The translations under genes were made by a program, and so were the position numbers. Shown piece by piece: positions 52,397 to 61,287 of a stretch of DNA of 64,000 bases. Below the pieces are notes generated by a model. That model ran no database searches. It saw only the letters and a program-made list of their open reading frames with translations, and was not told the DNA's origin. The first letter of the stretch is position 1; each line of letters begins with the position of its first letter. Source of the DNA: Algoriphagus oliviformis (GTDB lineage: Bacteria; Bacteroidota; Bacteroidia; Cytophagales; Cyclobacteriaceae); the NCBI RefSeq assembly GCF_017254915.1, contig NZ_JAFKCT010000001.1:372001-436000 (forward strand), written 5' to 3'.

Positions 52397-54187
52397 CTAT
52401 TGCCAGCCAAAAACCTGCACCAAGTTTGGATTCAGCACCATCTGCTGCATCGGCACGGGGCGGTAGTAATATTTGGGTTCCTGAAAGTCGCGGGCTTTGG
52501 TTTCGGTGACCATATTGCCGCCGTTTGCGCCATTTTCCAAGAAGACATCGACGTTGTCCGTGATCAATCCGGCTTTGTAGTAGATGAGCGCCATGCCCAG
52601 GCTGTTTTTTTCCTTGGCATCGCCTACGGGAATAGAGGTATCTTTGTCCACCAAGATAATGTCCTCGACACCATCGCCAGTCAGGTCGTATTTGCCCAAG
52701 CCGGAGAAGTACATTCCTTGGGGAACCTCTTCGAGCAGCTTGCCGGCATGCCAGCGCATCAGGTCATCGTAGCGATAGCCTTCCATGGCCAGCTCCACTC
52801 TTCGCTCTCTTCTGATTTCGAGCAAAACTCCGAGGTTTGCTCCGCCGAGATTGCTGTATTTCGCCGCTTGAAATTCGTCCGGATTGGCATTGGCCTCCGC
52901 CATAACGAGAGACGGCATCCCGGCTCTTGCCCTCAGGAGGTTGATCGTCGCATCCAAGTCGCCTTGGCTCAATTCTCCCAGTTCCGCCTTGGCTTCCGCC
53001 AAAGTCAGCAACACCTCCGCATAGCGGTAAACCGGAAAGTCCACGCTGGCTCGGTCGATGTTGTTTGTGGTGTTTTTGTAGCCTTTGATCTGATGGTAGC
53101 CCGTGAAGTTTTTGTTGAGTGACTGGACGTATGGAGTCGCATTTGGCTCCCTGATCCAGCCCGGATACGCCATCGTCTGCATCAGACGGGGATCCCGATC
53201 CTCAAACTCCTCCACGAAGCCCTTGGCTTTGTAGTTCGCCTGGTCAGTATAGGACGTGCCGTCGGCCATCAGGTAGGTCATGATCATATCCCGGGAGGGA
53301 GACTGCTCGTAGTCGCCAAAGATGCCGGTGTTGTTGTCGCTGCCACGGTCTTTGTTCACGTCGTAGGCGTTTACCAAAATCACTTCTGGGTTGCCGGCGA
53401 GATTGGTGTTGTCAAAGAGTGAGGCGTAGTCTCGTGACGGGTTTCCGGTAGAGTGGATGGAAAATTTCCCTGAATTGATCAAGTCGTTGGCCTGCCCCAC
53501 TGCCTTTTGCAGCCACTCATTCACGCTACTTTGGAGTCCGAGCTCGGTGTGGTATTTTCGGTAAGTTCCTTCGTAGAGTGCGAGCCGGGAGTAGAAAGCC
53601 TTCACCGCCCAGACGTTTGGAGTGCCTTGGGGCACGTTTTCGCGCACATGCTCGGCTGCATACTCGAGATCTTCCATGACTTTGCCCATGACCATCTCGC
53701 GGGAGTCCTGGGTTTTGTACAGGTCTTCATCGCCGGGGTTGAGTGTAGTCTCGTACCAAGGCACATTGGAGTAGCGCTTGACCATGCCAAAATAGAACTG
53801 TGCGCGATAGTATCTCGCAAGTCCGACGTAGTGAGCCACTGCTTCTTCGCCTGCATTGGCTTTCCCGTAGTTGTCGAGAAAATAGTTGATGTTTCTCAAT
53901 CGTGCCCAGTCCCAGCCCGAAGTAAGGGTTTGCGAAGATGGCGAGCCAGTCATGATATTTTTGATCTCGACCGCCGCTGTTGTTGCCATGTTGTCGCTGC
54001 TTTGGTCGCCTAGGTAGCTTCCCATTCCGGACATGGAGATGAGGCCGTTTACGTAGAGTTCGAGATCTTCCTCCGTCTTGAAGAATGCCTCAGGTGCGAT
54101 GGAGGTCTGTGGATATCTATCCATGAAGTCCTCTTGGCAAGATGAGAGCGCGAGAACTGCTCCGATGATTGCAATATATTTTTTCAT
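52397..54187 (-). CDS. SusD/RagB-family surface glycan-binding lipoprotein
   Basis: 596 residues with a lipoprotein signal (AVLALSSC, C17). Typical SusD features are the N-terminal FFKTEEDLELYVNGL, helices of the SusD TPR-like core (ARYYRAQFYFGMVKRYSNVPWYE), the LRARAGMPSL region, IRRERRVELAMEGYRYDDLMRWH and the C-terminal YYRPVPMQQMVLNPNLVQ. It sits on the outer surface and captures the oligosaccharide or other ligand for the SusC channel encoded 18 bases upstream. The ligand is unknown; phosphatase and lipoprotein neighbours hint at an unusual substrate. Confidence 0.95.
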   Translation of the reverse strand: MKKYIAIIGAVLALSSCQEDFMDRYPQTSIAPEAFFKTEEDLELYVNGLISMSGMGSYLGDQSSDNMATTAAVEIKNIMTGSPSSQTLTSGWDWARLRNINYFLDNYGKANAGEEAVAHYVGLARYYRAQFYFGMVKRYSNVPWYETTLNPGDEDLYKTQDSREMVMGKVMEDLEYAAEHVRENVPQGTPNVWAVKAFYSRLALYEGTYRKYHTELGLQSSVNEWLQKAVGQANDLINSGKFSIHSTGNPSRDYASLFDNTNLAGNPEVILVNAYDVNKDRGSDNNTGIFGDYEQSPSRDMIMTYLMADGTSYTDQANYKAKGFVEEFEDRDPRLMQTMAYPGWIREPNATPYVQSLNKNFTGYHQIKGYKNTTNNIDRASVDFPVYRYAEVLLTLAEAKAELGELSQGDLDATINLLRARAGMPSLVMAEANANPDEFQAAKYSNLGGANLGVLLEIRRERRVELAMEGYRYDDLMRWHAGKLLEEVPQGMYFSGLGKYDLTGDGVEDIILVDKDTSIPVGDAKEKNSLGMALIYYKAGLITDNVDVFLENGANGGNMVTETKARDFQEPKYYYRPVPMQQMVLNPNLVQVFGWQ

Positions 54188-54205
54188 GTTAGTGTCGTCT
54201 TAGAT

Positions 54206-57200
54206 TTAGAGATCAATATTTACCCCAAAGGAAAATTTGCGCTGGAAGGGATAAGCCCAGCCATAGCCGTCGTTGATTGCCTCTGGATCCACGAACTTCT
54301 TGATAGAGGAAAACTCAAACAGGTTTTCACCGGAGAAAAACACCCGTACACGCTGCACATTGATCTTGTTGACCATCGCTTCCGGGAAAGTATAGCCGAG
54401 CGTTACGTTTTTGATCCGCAGGTAGGCACCGTTGAGCAGGTAGCCGGTCTGCGGGATGTCGAGACCACCGCCGTAGTTGGCATCGGCCAGCCAAGACTGA
54501 AGCACCGGGAAGGAGGAATCGAGATTGGCATCGGCCAAGCCCGCGTCAATGTAGGACTGGGAGTGCTGTGCCATCAGCACTGCGTCGTCAGCTTCGGCTC
54601 GGTAGAAGTCGAGGTTCCAAGGATAGACGTTGGCATAAGGCTGCTGATACGGGCCCCAGAAGAGGTAGTGCTTCGGATAGTAGTCTCTTTTGCCCACGCC
54701 CTGCAGGAAGAGAGACAGGTCGATTCCTTTCCAAGACACGTCGAAATTGGCGCCATAGCGGTATCTCGCCGTGGTATTTCCGATGCGCTGTAGGTCTTTA
54801 GGGTCATCTTCTGAGAGGCCTCTTTCGATCTTGCCGTCACCGTTGAGATCTACGTATTTCGGCCAGCCAGGCACGATGTCCAATGCTCCCCAAGGCACGA
54901 TGGCCGACTGGTCGAGGGCGGCGATTTCGTCTTCGTTTTGGAAAAGCCCGTCACTCACCAAGCCCCACAGGTCACCCGTGTACTGGCCTACGCGATAGTT
55001 GGAGAAGAGATTCTGCTCGTTTTGGAATTTGGTAATCTGCGATCTGGAGTCGGACAGGATGACTTTCGCGCCGAAGTTGATCGGATTGGAAGTGCTTCCA
55101 AAATTATCCCGATACTCCAGCGAGAGCTCAAAGCCTTTGGTGCGAAGATCGGCGGCATTTTGCTTGGGCGGGCTGGTGCCCAACACGCCGGGTAGCTCGA
55201 CCGGGTCGGTCAGCATACCTTTCGTGTCGCGGATGAAGTAGTCGACAGCACCGATGATTTTGTCATTGGCCAGACCAAAGTCCAAGCCGAAGTTGCTGGT
55301 CACGACTTCTTCCCATGTGTAGAAGTTGGGATCTACCGCGAGCGAAGGAGAGGAAGTGATGACGGTCTGTCGGTCTCCGTTGATCAGGTAGCTGGAAAGC
55401 CCGGTAGGCAGCGATTGGAGGTAGCCAAAGTCGCTTACGTTTTGGTTACCCAGCGCACCGTAGGAAGCTCGGAGCTTGAAGGTGGAGACGACATGGGTGA
55501 GGCCGGAGAAAAACTCCTCGTCCATCATCAGCCAGGAGCCCGACACGGAAGGGAAAAAGCCCCAGCGGGAGTCGGATGGGAAGCGGGACGAACCGTCGTA
55601 TCTGCCGTTTAGCTCAAAGATGTAGCGGTTTTTGAAGGTATAGTTAGCGCGGCCAAAGACACTGCGGGTCGCGTAGGTGCTATAGGTTGGCGTGATGTAG
55701 GCATCACCAGTGGTCAGTCCGATGTACGGAAGGGAAGAAGAGATCAGGACTCTTCGCTCTGCTTGGATGGAGCTGTACACATAGCTCTGCTGGTTATATC
55801 CACCGAGTATGCCAAAGCTGTGGTCACCGATGGTCTTGCCATAGCGGCCATAGAGGTCGAAGATGATGTCAGAGAGGTCTCCGTTTCGCTCGGTGACGGA
55901 GCCGTCTCCGCCTTCTATTCGGATGTCTTCCGGTCCGTAGCCAATTTCAAATTTGGTTCGATCCCAGTGGTATTTCCACTGCTCGCGCTTGAAGCTGGCG
56001 TTGGCGTGGAAGCTCAGGTCGCCATTGAGGAAGGTGGCGGTGTTTCTCAGGATATTTTGGAAGCCAAACATGACCTCCTTGTTTTTGCCCCCATCGGTCA
56101 GTCGCCCGGCGAGTCGCCCCGCACCGGTATTTGCCCAGGTTCCGTCTGGGTTTACCGCTACATCCGTAGGCTTGAGGTAGTAGATATCGGTCAAGCTGGC
56201 AGCGGGATCGGCACGCTCGGTTTGATAGACGTTGAGGTTGTTGTCCACATTGAGCCACTTGAGCGGGTTTACGGTGATTCTGGCCCGCATGGAGTAGCGA
56301 TCCCAGTAGTCCTCCGCGAGCTTGTTCATCCCGTTTTCGTTGGTATAGTCACCGGAGATGTAGTAGCCGACCGGGGCCTTGCCACCACTGCTCCCGCTGA
56401 TGGAGAGGCTGTGGTTCATGGAGAAGGAGGCGTCGTTGAAAAAATAACCGTACCAGTCGTTACTGCCCATGTAGGCCCAGAGGTTGGGGTTGTTTGGGTC
56501 GAGACGGGTGTCTTCCACTGAGGGATTCTCGGAGCGCTCTTTCGCCCACTGGTAGTGCGCGTCGGAATAGTTCACATAGTCCCAAGGGGTATTATTGGTA
56601 GACGTCTCTAATACCCGGGAGAAAATGTACGGGTCGGTCACCGGCTCAGGAAGCAGCGTGGGTCTTCCCCAGGCGAAATAGTTGTTGTAGCTGATCTTTT
56701 GCTTGCCTTCCTGTCCTTTTTTGGTGGTAATCAGAATCACACCAAAAGCAGCCCTCGCGCCATAGATGGCCGCAGATGCCGCATCCCGAAGTACGGAGTA
56801 GGACTCGATATCGGAGGGATTGAGACGCAGCAGGTCGTCGTTGCTACCTGCGACCCCATCGATCACGATCAGCGGGCCGCCGCCGTTGATGGAGGTGAAG
56901 CCGCGGATGTTGATATTCGGCACGGTACCCGGCTTGCCGCCCAGATACGTGATGTTCAATCCCGGACTGGCCCCCTGCAGGCCTTGCACCACGTTGGCGA
57001 TGGGCCGGTCGATCAGCTGGTCACCGGAGATCTGGTCCACGGCTCCCGTCACGTTGATTTTTTTCTGGGTTCCGTAGCCGACTACGACCACCTGCTCCAG
57101 CAGGGTGTCCTCTTCCTCCAGCTGTACGCTCACCGTAGTGCGACCGTCCAAGAGCAGCTCAGTGGTCTGGTATCCGATGAAGGAGAATACAAGCGCCGCA

Positions 57201-57439
57201 TCAGCCGAATAAGCCCGGAGGGTAAACTCCCCGTTCAAATCGGTGATGGTTCCGTTTTGCGTGCCTTTTTCCAAGACCGATACGCCCGGCATGCCCAGCC
57301 CAGAGGGATCGGTGACCACGCCTTTGATCACGGACTGCGCCAGAGACGGAAGGGCCAGCAGCAAGGATAGCAACAGCAGCAGTCCCAGCTCCCTGAGCCC
57401 AGTAAGCCATGGCCTTTGTCTTTGTACATTTTGTTTCAT
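54206..57439 (-). CDS. SusC/RagA-family TonB-linked outer-membrane transporter
   Basis: 1077 residues from the ATG at 57439; an in-frame ATG at 57481 is possible but adds a very basic stretch before the signal peptide (LLLLSLLLALPSLAQ). A carboxypeptidase-like domain (VIKGVVTDPSGLGMPGVSVLE), the SusC plug (VVVGYGTQKKINVTGAVDQI, LQGASPGLNITYLGGKPG, NINIRGFTSINGGGPLIVIDG) and a large barrel to LFEFSSIKKFVDPEAI and FQRKFSFGVNIDL are all present. With the SusD lipoprotein it forms the pedal-bin importer of a polysaccharide utilisation locus. A palindrome shared with the tetR promoter lies 68 bases upstream of its start. Confidence 0.95.
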   Translation of the reverse strand: MKQNVQRQRPWLTGLRELGLLLLLSLLLALPSLAQSVIKGVVTDPSGLGMPGVSVLEKGTQNGTITDLNGEFTLRAYSADAALVFSFIGYQTTELLLDGRTTVSVQLEEEDTLLEQVVVVGYGTQKKINVTGAVDQISGDQLIDRPIANVVQGLQGASPGLNITYLGGKPGTVPNINIRGFTSINGGGPLIVIDGVAGSNDDLLRLNPSDIESYSVLRDAASAAIYGARAAFGVILITTKKGQEGKQKISYNNYFAWGRPTLLPEPVTDPYIFSRVLETSTNNTPWDYVNYSDAHYQWAKERSENPSVEDTRLDPNNPNLWAYMGSNDWYGYFFNDASFSMNHSLSISGSSGGKAPVGYYISGDYTNENGMNKLAEDYWDRYSMRARITVNPLKWLNVDNNLNVYQTERADPAASLTDIYYLKPTDVAVNPDGTWANTGAGRLAGRLTDGGKNKEVMFGFQNILRNTATFLNGDLSFHANASFKREQWKYHWDRTKFEIGYGPEDIRIEGGDGSVTERNGDLSDIIFDLYGRYGKTIGDHSFGILGGYNQQSYVYSSIQAERRVLISSSLPYIGLTTGDAYITPTYSTYATRSVFGRANYTFKNRYIFELNGRYDGSSRFPSDSRWGFFPSVSGSWLMMDEEFFSGLTHVVSTFKLRASYGALGNQNVSDFGYLQSLPTGLSSYLINGDRQTVITSSPSLAVDPNFYTWEEVVTSNFGLDFGLANDKIIGAVDYFIRDTKGMLTDPVELPGVLGTSPPKQNAADLRTKGFELSLEYRDNFGSTSNPINFGAKVILSDSRSQITKFQNEQNLFSNYRVGQYTGDLWGLVSDGLFQNEDEIAALDQSAIVPWGALDIVPGWPKYVDLNGDGKIERGLSEDDPKDLQRIGNTTARYRYGANFDVSWKGIDLSLFLQGVGKRDYYPKHYLFWGPYQQPYANVYPWNLDFYRAEADDAVLMAQHSQSYIDAGLADANLDSSFPVLQSWLADANYGGGLDIPQTGYLLNGAYLRIKNVTLGYTFPEAMVNKINVQRVRVFFSGENLFEFSSIKKFVDPEAINDGYGWAYPFQRKFSFGVNIDL

Positions 57440-57506
57440 GATGGTTTGGGTTATGGTTTTTCTTCGTCTTTTCGATTTCAAAAAGCAAAAGGCGGAAAAA
57501 TTTGTT

Positions 57507-57526
57507 TATTGAACATTCATTCAATA
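57507..57526. promoter_or_regulatory. Palindromic operator copy 1, upstream of susC
   Basis: TATTGAA (57507-57513), six-base spacer CATTCA, TTCAATA (57520-57526): a 7-6-7 palindrome of the size bound by TetR dimers. The same 23 bases, including TTA after it, recur at 61189-61211 in the promoter of the tetR/metallophosphoesterase genes and nowhere else that I can see. Its place 68 bases before the susC start fits a repressor site. Confidence 0.8.
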
Positions 57527-57819
57527 TTAAATAACAGGATTTGATTATACAAAAAAATTTTTGTGCATATTATTAGGATAATACTTCGGTAATTTTTGAA
57601 TAAAATTCGTTTTCAAATCTTCATGAAAAAATAAAGCTGCGCTTCAAATCGTCGATTTTGGAAAACATAAGGTGGGGGATGTCTATGGGGCGCACTTTTT
57701 CCCCCGATGGGATTTGAGGGAAACAGCGTTCAATTCCAGACATCATTTGCCTGGAGAAAAAATAGGTTGGGGTGAGGGAAAAGGGCGTTCTTAGGCTTGT
57801 TGATCTGCCAAGAACTTGA
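57527..57819. other. Leader/promoter region of susC and 3' end of the lipoprotein gene
   Basis: AT-rich upstream of susC (57530-57640) and free of reading frames that look real. It should contain the susC promoter. No terminator for the 763-residue lipoprotein gene is obvious, so some read-through into susC is possible. Confidence 0.35.
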
Positions 57820-60111
57820 TCAGCCTTTTTGCTTCCGCGCCAAAGCCTGTTTTAGAATCCATTCGCTTCCGACGAGTTCCAGCAGTTCCCAATGGTCCTT
57901 ATCCTTTTCCACCAGTCGCCAGCTCCTTTGGGGATCGACCAGCATTTTTTTGACTTCGCTAGGAAAAGCATCCGCCGAGCGGGCGTTTTCCCAAGTCCGG
58001 ATTACCCTAAAAATCGCTTCCTTCTGGGGGCAGCTTTCCACGTCTTTTTGGTTGAGGATTAGGCTATAGGTAGAGCCGATGCCTACGGAGACGGCCTGGA
58101 TGTGCTCGTACTCCTCGACTTTGGAATCTTTCTGAATCCTAAAATTGACGCCCATCCCCACGGGGAAGAAGTTGGCGTAGGTCACGTCCCGGAGGTCTTT
58201 GCCCTGGCTGGTGCTGCTGCCCCACTCTCGCGTCTTGGCATCGTAGAGGTTGGTGCCTCCGCCGACATTCCAGATGCTTTGGTAGTGCCAAGATCCCTCC
58301 GAAAGGGTCGCTCCGGTGAAGCGGATATGCGGAAGTCCATGCTTTTTGGCCTGCTCAAACATCCCCCGGAAAAAGCGCTTGGCCGAATAATACCCGTGCC
58401 CGTTGTGAAACAAAAACTCCTGTCCGTCAAAATCATAGTAGCCCAGCCCGTTGACCGCGCAGATATCCGCATAGTGCTTGGCGATCTCATCCTGGAGCTG
58501 GAGATTGGGCACCAGCCCAGCGTATCCCCATCCCACGGTCACCTGTAGCTTGTAGATCGTGTCGTTTTGGGCGTGATTGGCTTTTTCGGTGTCCCAATAC
58601 CCACGCGTGACATTCAGCAAGCGATAGGGAGCAGTCTCAGACACACCCAAGTAGTGGATCAGTTCCTTCCCGATCTTTATGATATTCAGCTCTTTGGTGT
58701 GCCCTTCCCAGCTGCCGATTTCGTCCAGATAGGTGGGGTCATCGACAAAGATCAAGGAGTCATCCGCGGTGACAGCCTTCGCCAGCAGTCGCTTCTGCTG
58801 ATACCAGATGCTGTCGCTGGGGATGGGACTGGCGTCTTTTGTACCCTGCGCCAAAGAAGTGGTGATGCTGGTTCTGCCAATGGAAATGCCAGATTGTGCA
58901 GCTAAATCCGCATATTCTTTATGTGAAAGATTTCCGGATTTCAGCTTAATCGGCTTGTTGCCAAAGTCCTTTCCATCGAGATATCCATCATTTCCCCGAT
59001 CCGGCTTCAAAAAGCCCTGGTCGTAGAGGCTGATCGTCTTGAAGCCCAGGCGCTCCGTGTAGGAAATCAAGCTGTCGTACACGCCCCCATCAGCCCAGGC
59101 ATCCGGCCTGAAAGCCGTGGGGTCTTTTACCCATTTTCCCTCAAAAGTCGGATAAGGCAGCCCTTCGTCGAGCACGATGCTCTGAATCACTTCCATCAAG
59201 GCCAGATCGTCGGGACTTCCCCATAGCGCCACCGACGAACCGATAAATCCTACTCCAGGCACGGGCTGCACTTCCAGGTGGTTGGGGATATTGGCTTCCA
59301 TGTTGGGAATGAGGGAAAACAGGACTTCCCGCGCTCTATCCCGATTTCGGGAATGGTAGGCAATCGAAATCCTTCCCTGGTCGTCCACCTGGGCGGCATT
59401 GCCATACATGATCCGGTAGTAGGGCTCCTTGTGCGCGTAGAAGGCGACATCATTGACTCCATCGCCGCCGAGCGTGAAGACTTGGCCTTCGTGCAGATGG
59501 TCTGGCAGCGGATAGCTCGCCGAATCAGGGGAATGGATGATGTATTGGAAAGGAGCCGCGTCACCTACAGTCTTGGACAAGCCCCCCAAGGTATTATCGT
59601 CTAGTGCGAGCATTCCGATGGCATAGTTCACCATTTCGCTGGTGTCCCTAGCTACCCCGATGATCTCGCCCATCAAATTGGTGATCGAGGTGTGATAGCT
59701 GCCCCATTGGACGTCGTCTATCTCTTCGCCGCCGGCGAGAGCGTTGAGTGTCATTTTGAGGTATTTTTCCTTTTCCTCGACCAAGACCGTCGCTACCGCA
59801 CCATTCCCATAGCTTAGCTTGAGCTGGGAGTCTTCCTGACCAAACTCTGCTTTGATTGGCTCAAAGTACTTTCCTTCCTCTTCGTCATACAGCCTCAGAA
59901 GAGGCGAGGGCTTTTCCTCCGGACTGAATTCCCGAGCTGGCGATACGGTGATGTTTTGCATGGAAGTGATGTAGCCACGCCCATCCACCTTGATTTTGAA
60001 GTATTCGGTGCTCAGCTCCAGCCCCTGCTTTGATGAGCAGGCTCCGAGCAAGCTGATGCAAACAAACCACACTGATCCTGTCAGGTAGAGGCTTAGGCTA
60101 TCTTTCTTCAT
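57820..60111 (-). CDS. Lipoprotein with probable glycoside-hydrolase-like barrel, unrecognised family
   Basis: 763 residues from the ATG at 60111 (lipobox LLGAC, C25). The N-terminal ~270 residues are beta-rich (STEYFKIKVDGRGYITSMQNI, KYLKMTLNALAGGEEIDDVQWG), as in sandwich domains that precede GH barrels. The middle and C-terminal part alternate strands and helices with conserved-looking catalytic-type stretches (DAWADGGVYDSLISYTERLGFKTISLYD, ICAVNGLGYYDFDGQEFLF, AKKHGLPHIRFTGATLSEG). This looks like a TIM barrel with Asp/Glu candidates at the strand ends (YYDFDGQE). I cannot assign a CAZy family. It follows the metallophosphoesterase gene by 62 bases and belongs to the TetR-linked locus. 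A surface or periplasmic glycan-cleaving role is inferred. Confidence 0.7.
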   Translation of the reverse strand: MKKDSLSLYLTGSVWFVCISLLGACSSKQGLELSTEYFKIKVDGRGYITSMQNITVSPAREFSPEEKPSPLLRLYDEEEGKYFEPIKAEFGQEDSQLKLSYGNGAVATVLVEEKEKYLKMTLNALAGGEEIDDVQWGSYHTSITNLMGEIIGVARDTSEMVNYAIGMLALDDNTLGGLSKTVGDAAPFQYIIHSPDSASYPLPDHLHEGQVFTLGGDGVNDVAFYAHKEPYYRIMYGNAAQVDDQGRISIAYHSRNRDRAREVLFSLIPNMEANIPNHLEVQPVPGVGFIGSSVALWGSPDDLALMEVIQSIVLDEGLPYPTFEGKWVKDPTAFRPDAWADGGVYDSLISYTERLGFKTISLYDQGFLKPDRGNDGYLDGKDFGNKPIKLKSGNLSHKEYADLAAQSGISIGRTSITTSLAQGTKDASPIPSDSIWYQQKRLLAKAVTADDSLIFVDDPTYLDEIGSWEGHTKELNIIKIGKELIHYLGVSETAPYRLLNVTRGYWDTEKANHAQNDTIYKLQVTVGWGYAGLVPNLQLQDEIAKHYADICAVNGLGYYDFDGQEFLFHNGHGYYSAKRFFRGMFEQAKKHGLPHIRFTGATLSEGSWHYQSIWNVGGGTNLYDAKTREWGSSTSQGKDLRDVTYANFFPVGMGVNFRIQKDSKVEEYEHIQAVSVGIGSTYSLILNQKDVESCPQKEAIFRVIRTWENARSADAFPSEVKKMLVDPQRSWRLVEKDKDHWELLELVGSEWILKQALARKQKG

Positions 60112-60173
60112 TTTTCCAAAAAACATCACACTAATCGCTGGTAATCGCCGGGAATTTTGTCCAAAAAAATGGA

Positions 60174-61061
60174 CTACGCCAAAGGATAGTAGGTGTTTTT
60201 CACTTCACCATCGTCAAACAGTTCCAAAATCGCATAACCTGGAGGGGTCTCCAGATAATACTGCTTGCCCGCGGACTGCTCATCGCCCTCTCCCCACCAG
60301 AAACCGCTCAGGGAGCCGTTGCAGAAATAGTGTACGCCATTGTACCAAGCGCGATCCAGCATGTGCTGGTGTCCGCTGAGGCAGACTTTCACTTTGTCCC
60401 GGTGCTTGTAAAATAGCGCCTTGAGCTCCCGGTGATCCTTGTGCTGTCCTCCCACGAGCGCGTCAGTGACCGAGGTGATGGGGAAGTGGGACATGATCAG
60501 CGTCGGTGTATTCGGTGCCAAAGCCTTCAGATCGGCCTTGAGCCAGGTCATCTGTTCTTCGCCCAAGCTGATCCCCTCATGGTTCCCATCGAGGATGATG
60601 AAGTGCCAATTGCCCTTGTCAAAGCTATAGTAGGTGGATGGGATGTCGAGCCGCCTGACCACATAGGGCTTGCCGTACATCTCATCGGCTTTGTCTTCCA
60701 CATCCCACCAAGAGTCGTGATTGCCGATGCAGCTATAGACCTTGTAGTCGGAAATCTTGCTGCGAAACTCGTCCCAAGCTTCCCATTGCTCCAGCGTTCG
60801 CTCACGGCTCACACCGTCGTAGGAGGCGTCATTGATGGTGTCGCCGCCGTTGAGGAAAAAGTCGGGCTGGTGTGCTTTTACTTTTTCCAGCCAAGCGATG
60901 GCGCGCTGGGGGACATTCTCCTCGGGGCGGATGTGTACGTCGGTGATGTGGGCGACTTTCAGCGAGGCCTTCTTGCCTTCTGTCTCGGCATAGGCCGCTC
61001 CGCTGGTCAAAAGTGTACCGGCGGCGAGGCCGGCTTTTCCGAAAAATGCTCTTCTTTTCAT
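60174..61061 (-). CDS. Metallophosphoesterase (calcineurin-like) with Tat-type signal
   Basis: 295 residues from the ATG at 61061, preferred over 61115 because a twin-arginine-like signal starts there (MKRRAFFGKAGLAAGTLLTSGAAYA). The calcineurin fold is complete: HITDVHIRPEE (DxH), FFLNGGDTIND (GD), SCIGNHDSWWD (GNHD), IMSHFPI (H) and CLSGHQHMLDRA (GHxH). It hydrolyses a phosphomono- or diester outside the cytoplasm. It heads a unit with the 763-residue lipoprotein and diverges from tetR, sharing the operator at 61189. With the alkaline-phosphatase-type enzyme of the susCD unit it makes two phosphoesterases in one regulon. Confidence 0.9.
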   Translation of the reverse strand: MKRRAFFGKAGLAAGTLLTSGAAYAETEGKKASLKVAHITDVHIRPEENVPQRAIAWLEKVKAHQPDFFLNGGDTINDASYDGVSRERTLEQWEAWDEFRSKISDYKVYSCIGNHDSWWDVEDKADEMYGKPYVVRRLDIPSTYYSFDKGNWHFIILDGNHEGISLGEEQMTWLKADLKALAPNTPTLIMSHFPITSVTDALVGGQHKDHRELKALFYKHRDKVKVCLSGHQHMLDRAWYNGVHYFCNGSLSGFWWGEGDEQSAGKQYYLETPPGYAILELFDDGEVKNTYYPLA

Positions 61062-61188
61062 GTTTTTTGGTGGTGCGAGAGTGAATCCTTTTTTGCTCCC
61101 ACCGCTTACGGGCACGATGTGCTGTTACTCAGAGATTAATGTTGAGAAACATTTGTCCGCGGGCGTGAGAAGCGGCGTTTGTACTTTA

Positions 61189-61208
61189 TATTGAACATTC
61201 ATTCAATA
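61189..61208. promoter_or_regulatory. Palindromic operator copy 2, in the tetR/metallophosphoesterase divergent promoter
   Basis: TATTGAA (61189-61195), CATTCA, TTCAATA (61202-61208), identical in all 20 bases and the three that follow to the site upstream of susC. It lies about 80 bases before the tetR start and 128 bases before the metallophosphoesterase start. This location is typical for a TetR autorepressor controlling both divergent units. Confidence 0.82.
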
Positions 61209-61287
61209 TTATATTTCGAAATATAAGGTCGCTAAACTTAGAAAAACAAGAAATCAGGATTATTCTTGCATTAACAAATTGAAATCC

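Noticed and set aside
61170-61220. Bacteroidota -33/-7 promoter (TTTG at 61178, TATATTTC at 61210) for tetR
   Set aside because: The spacing (28 bases) is too long for the consensus of about 19-21; the site assignment is not safe.
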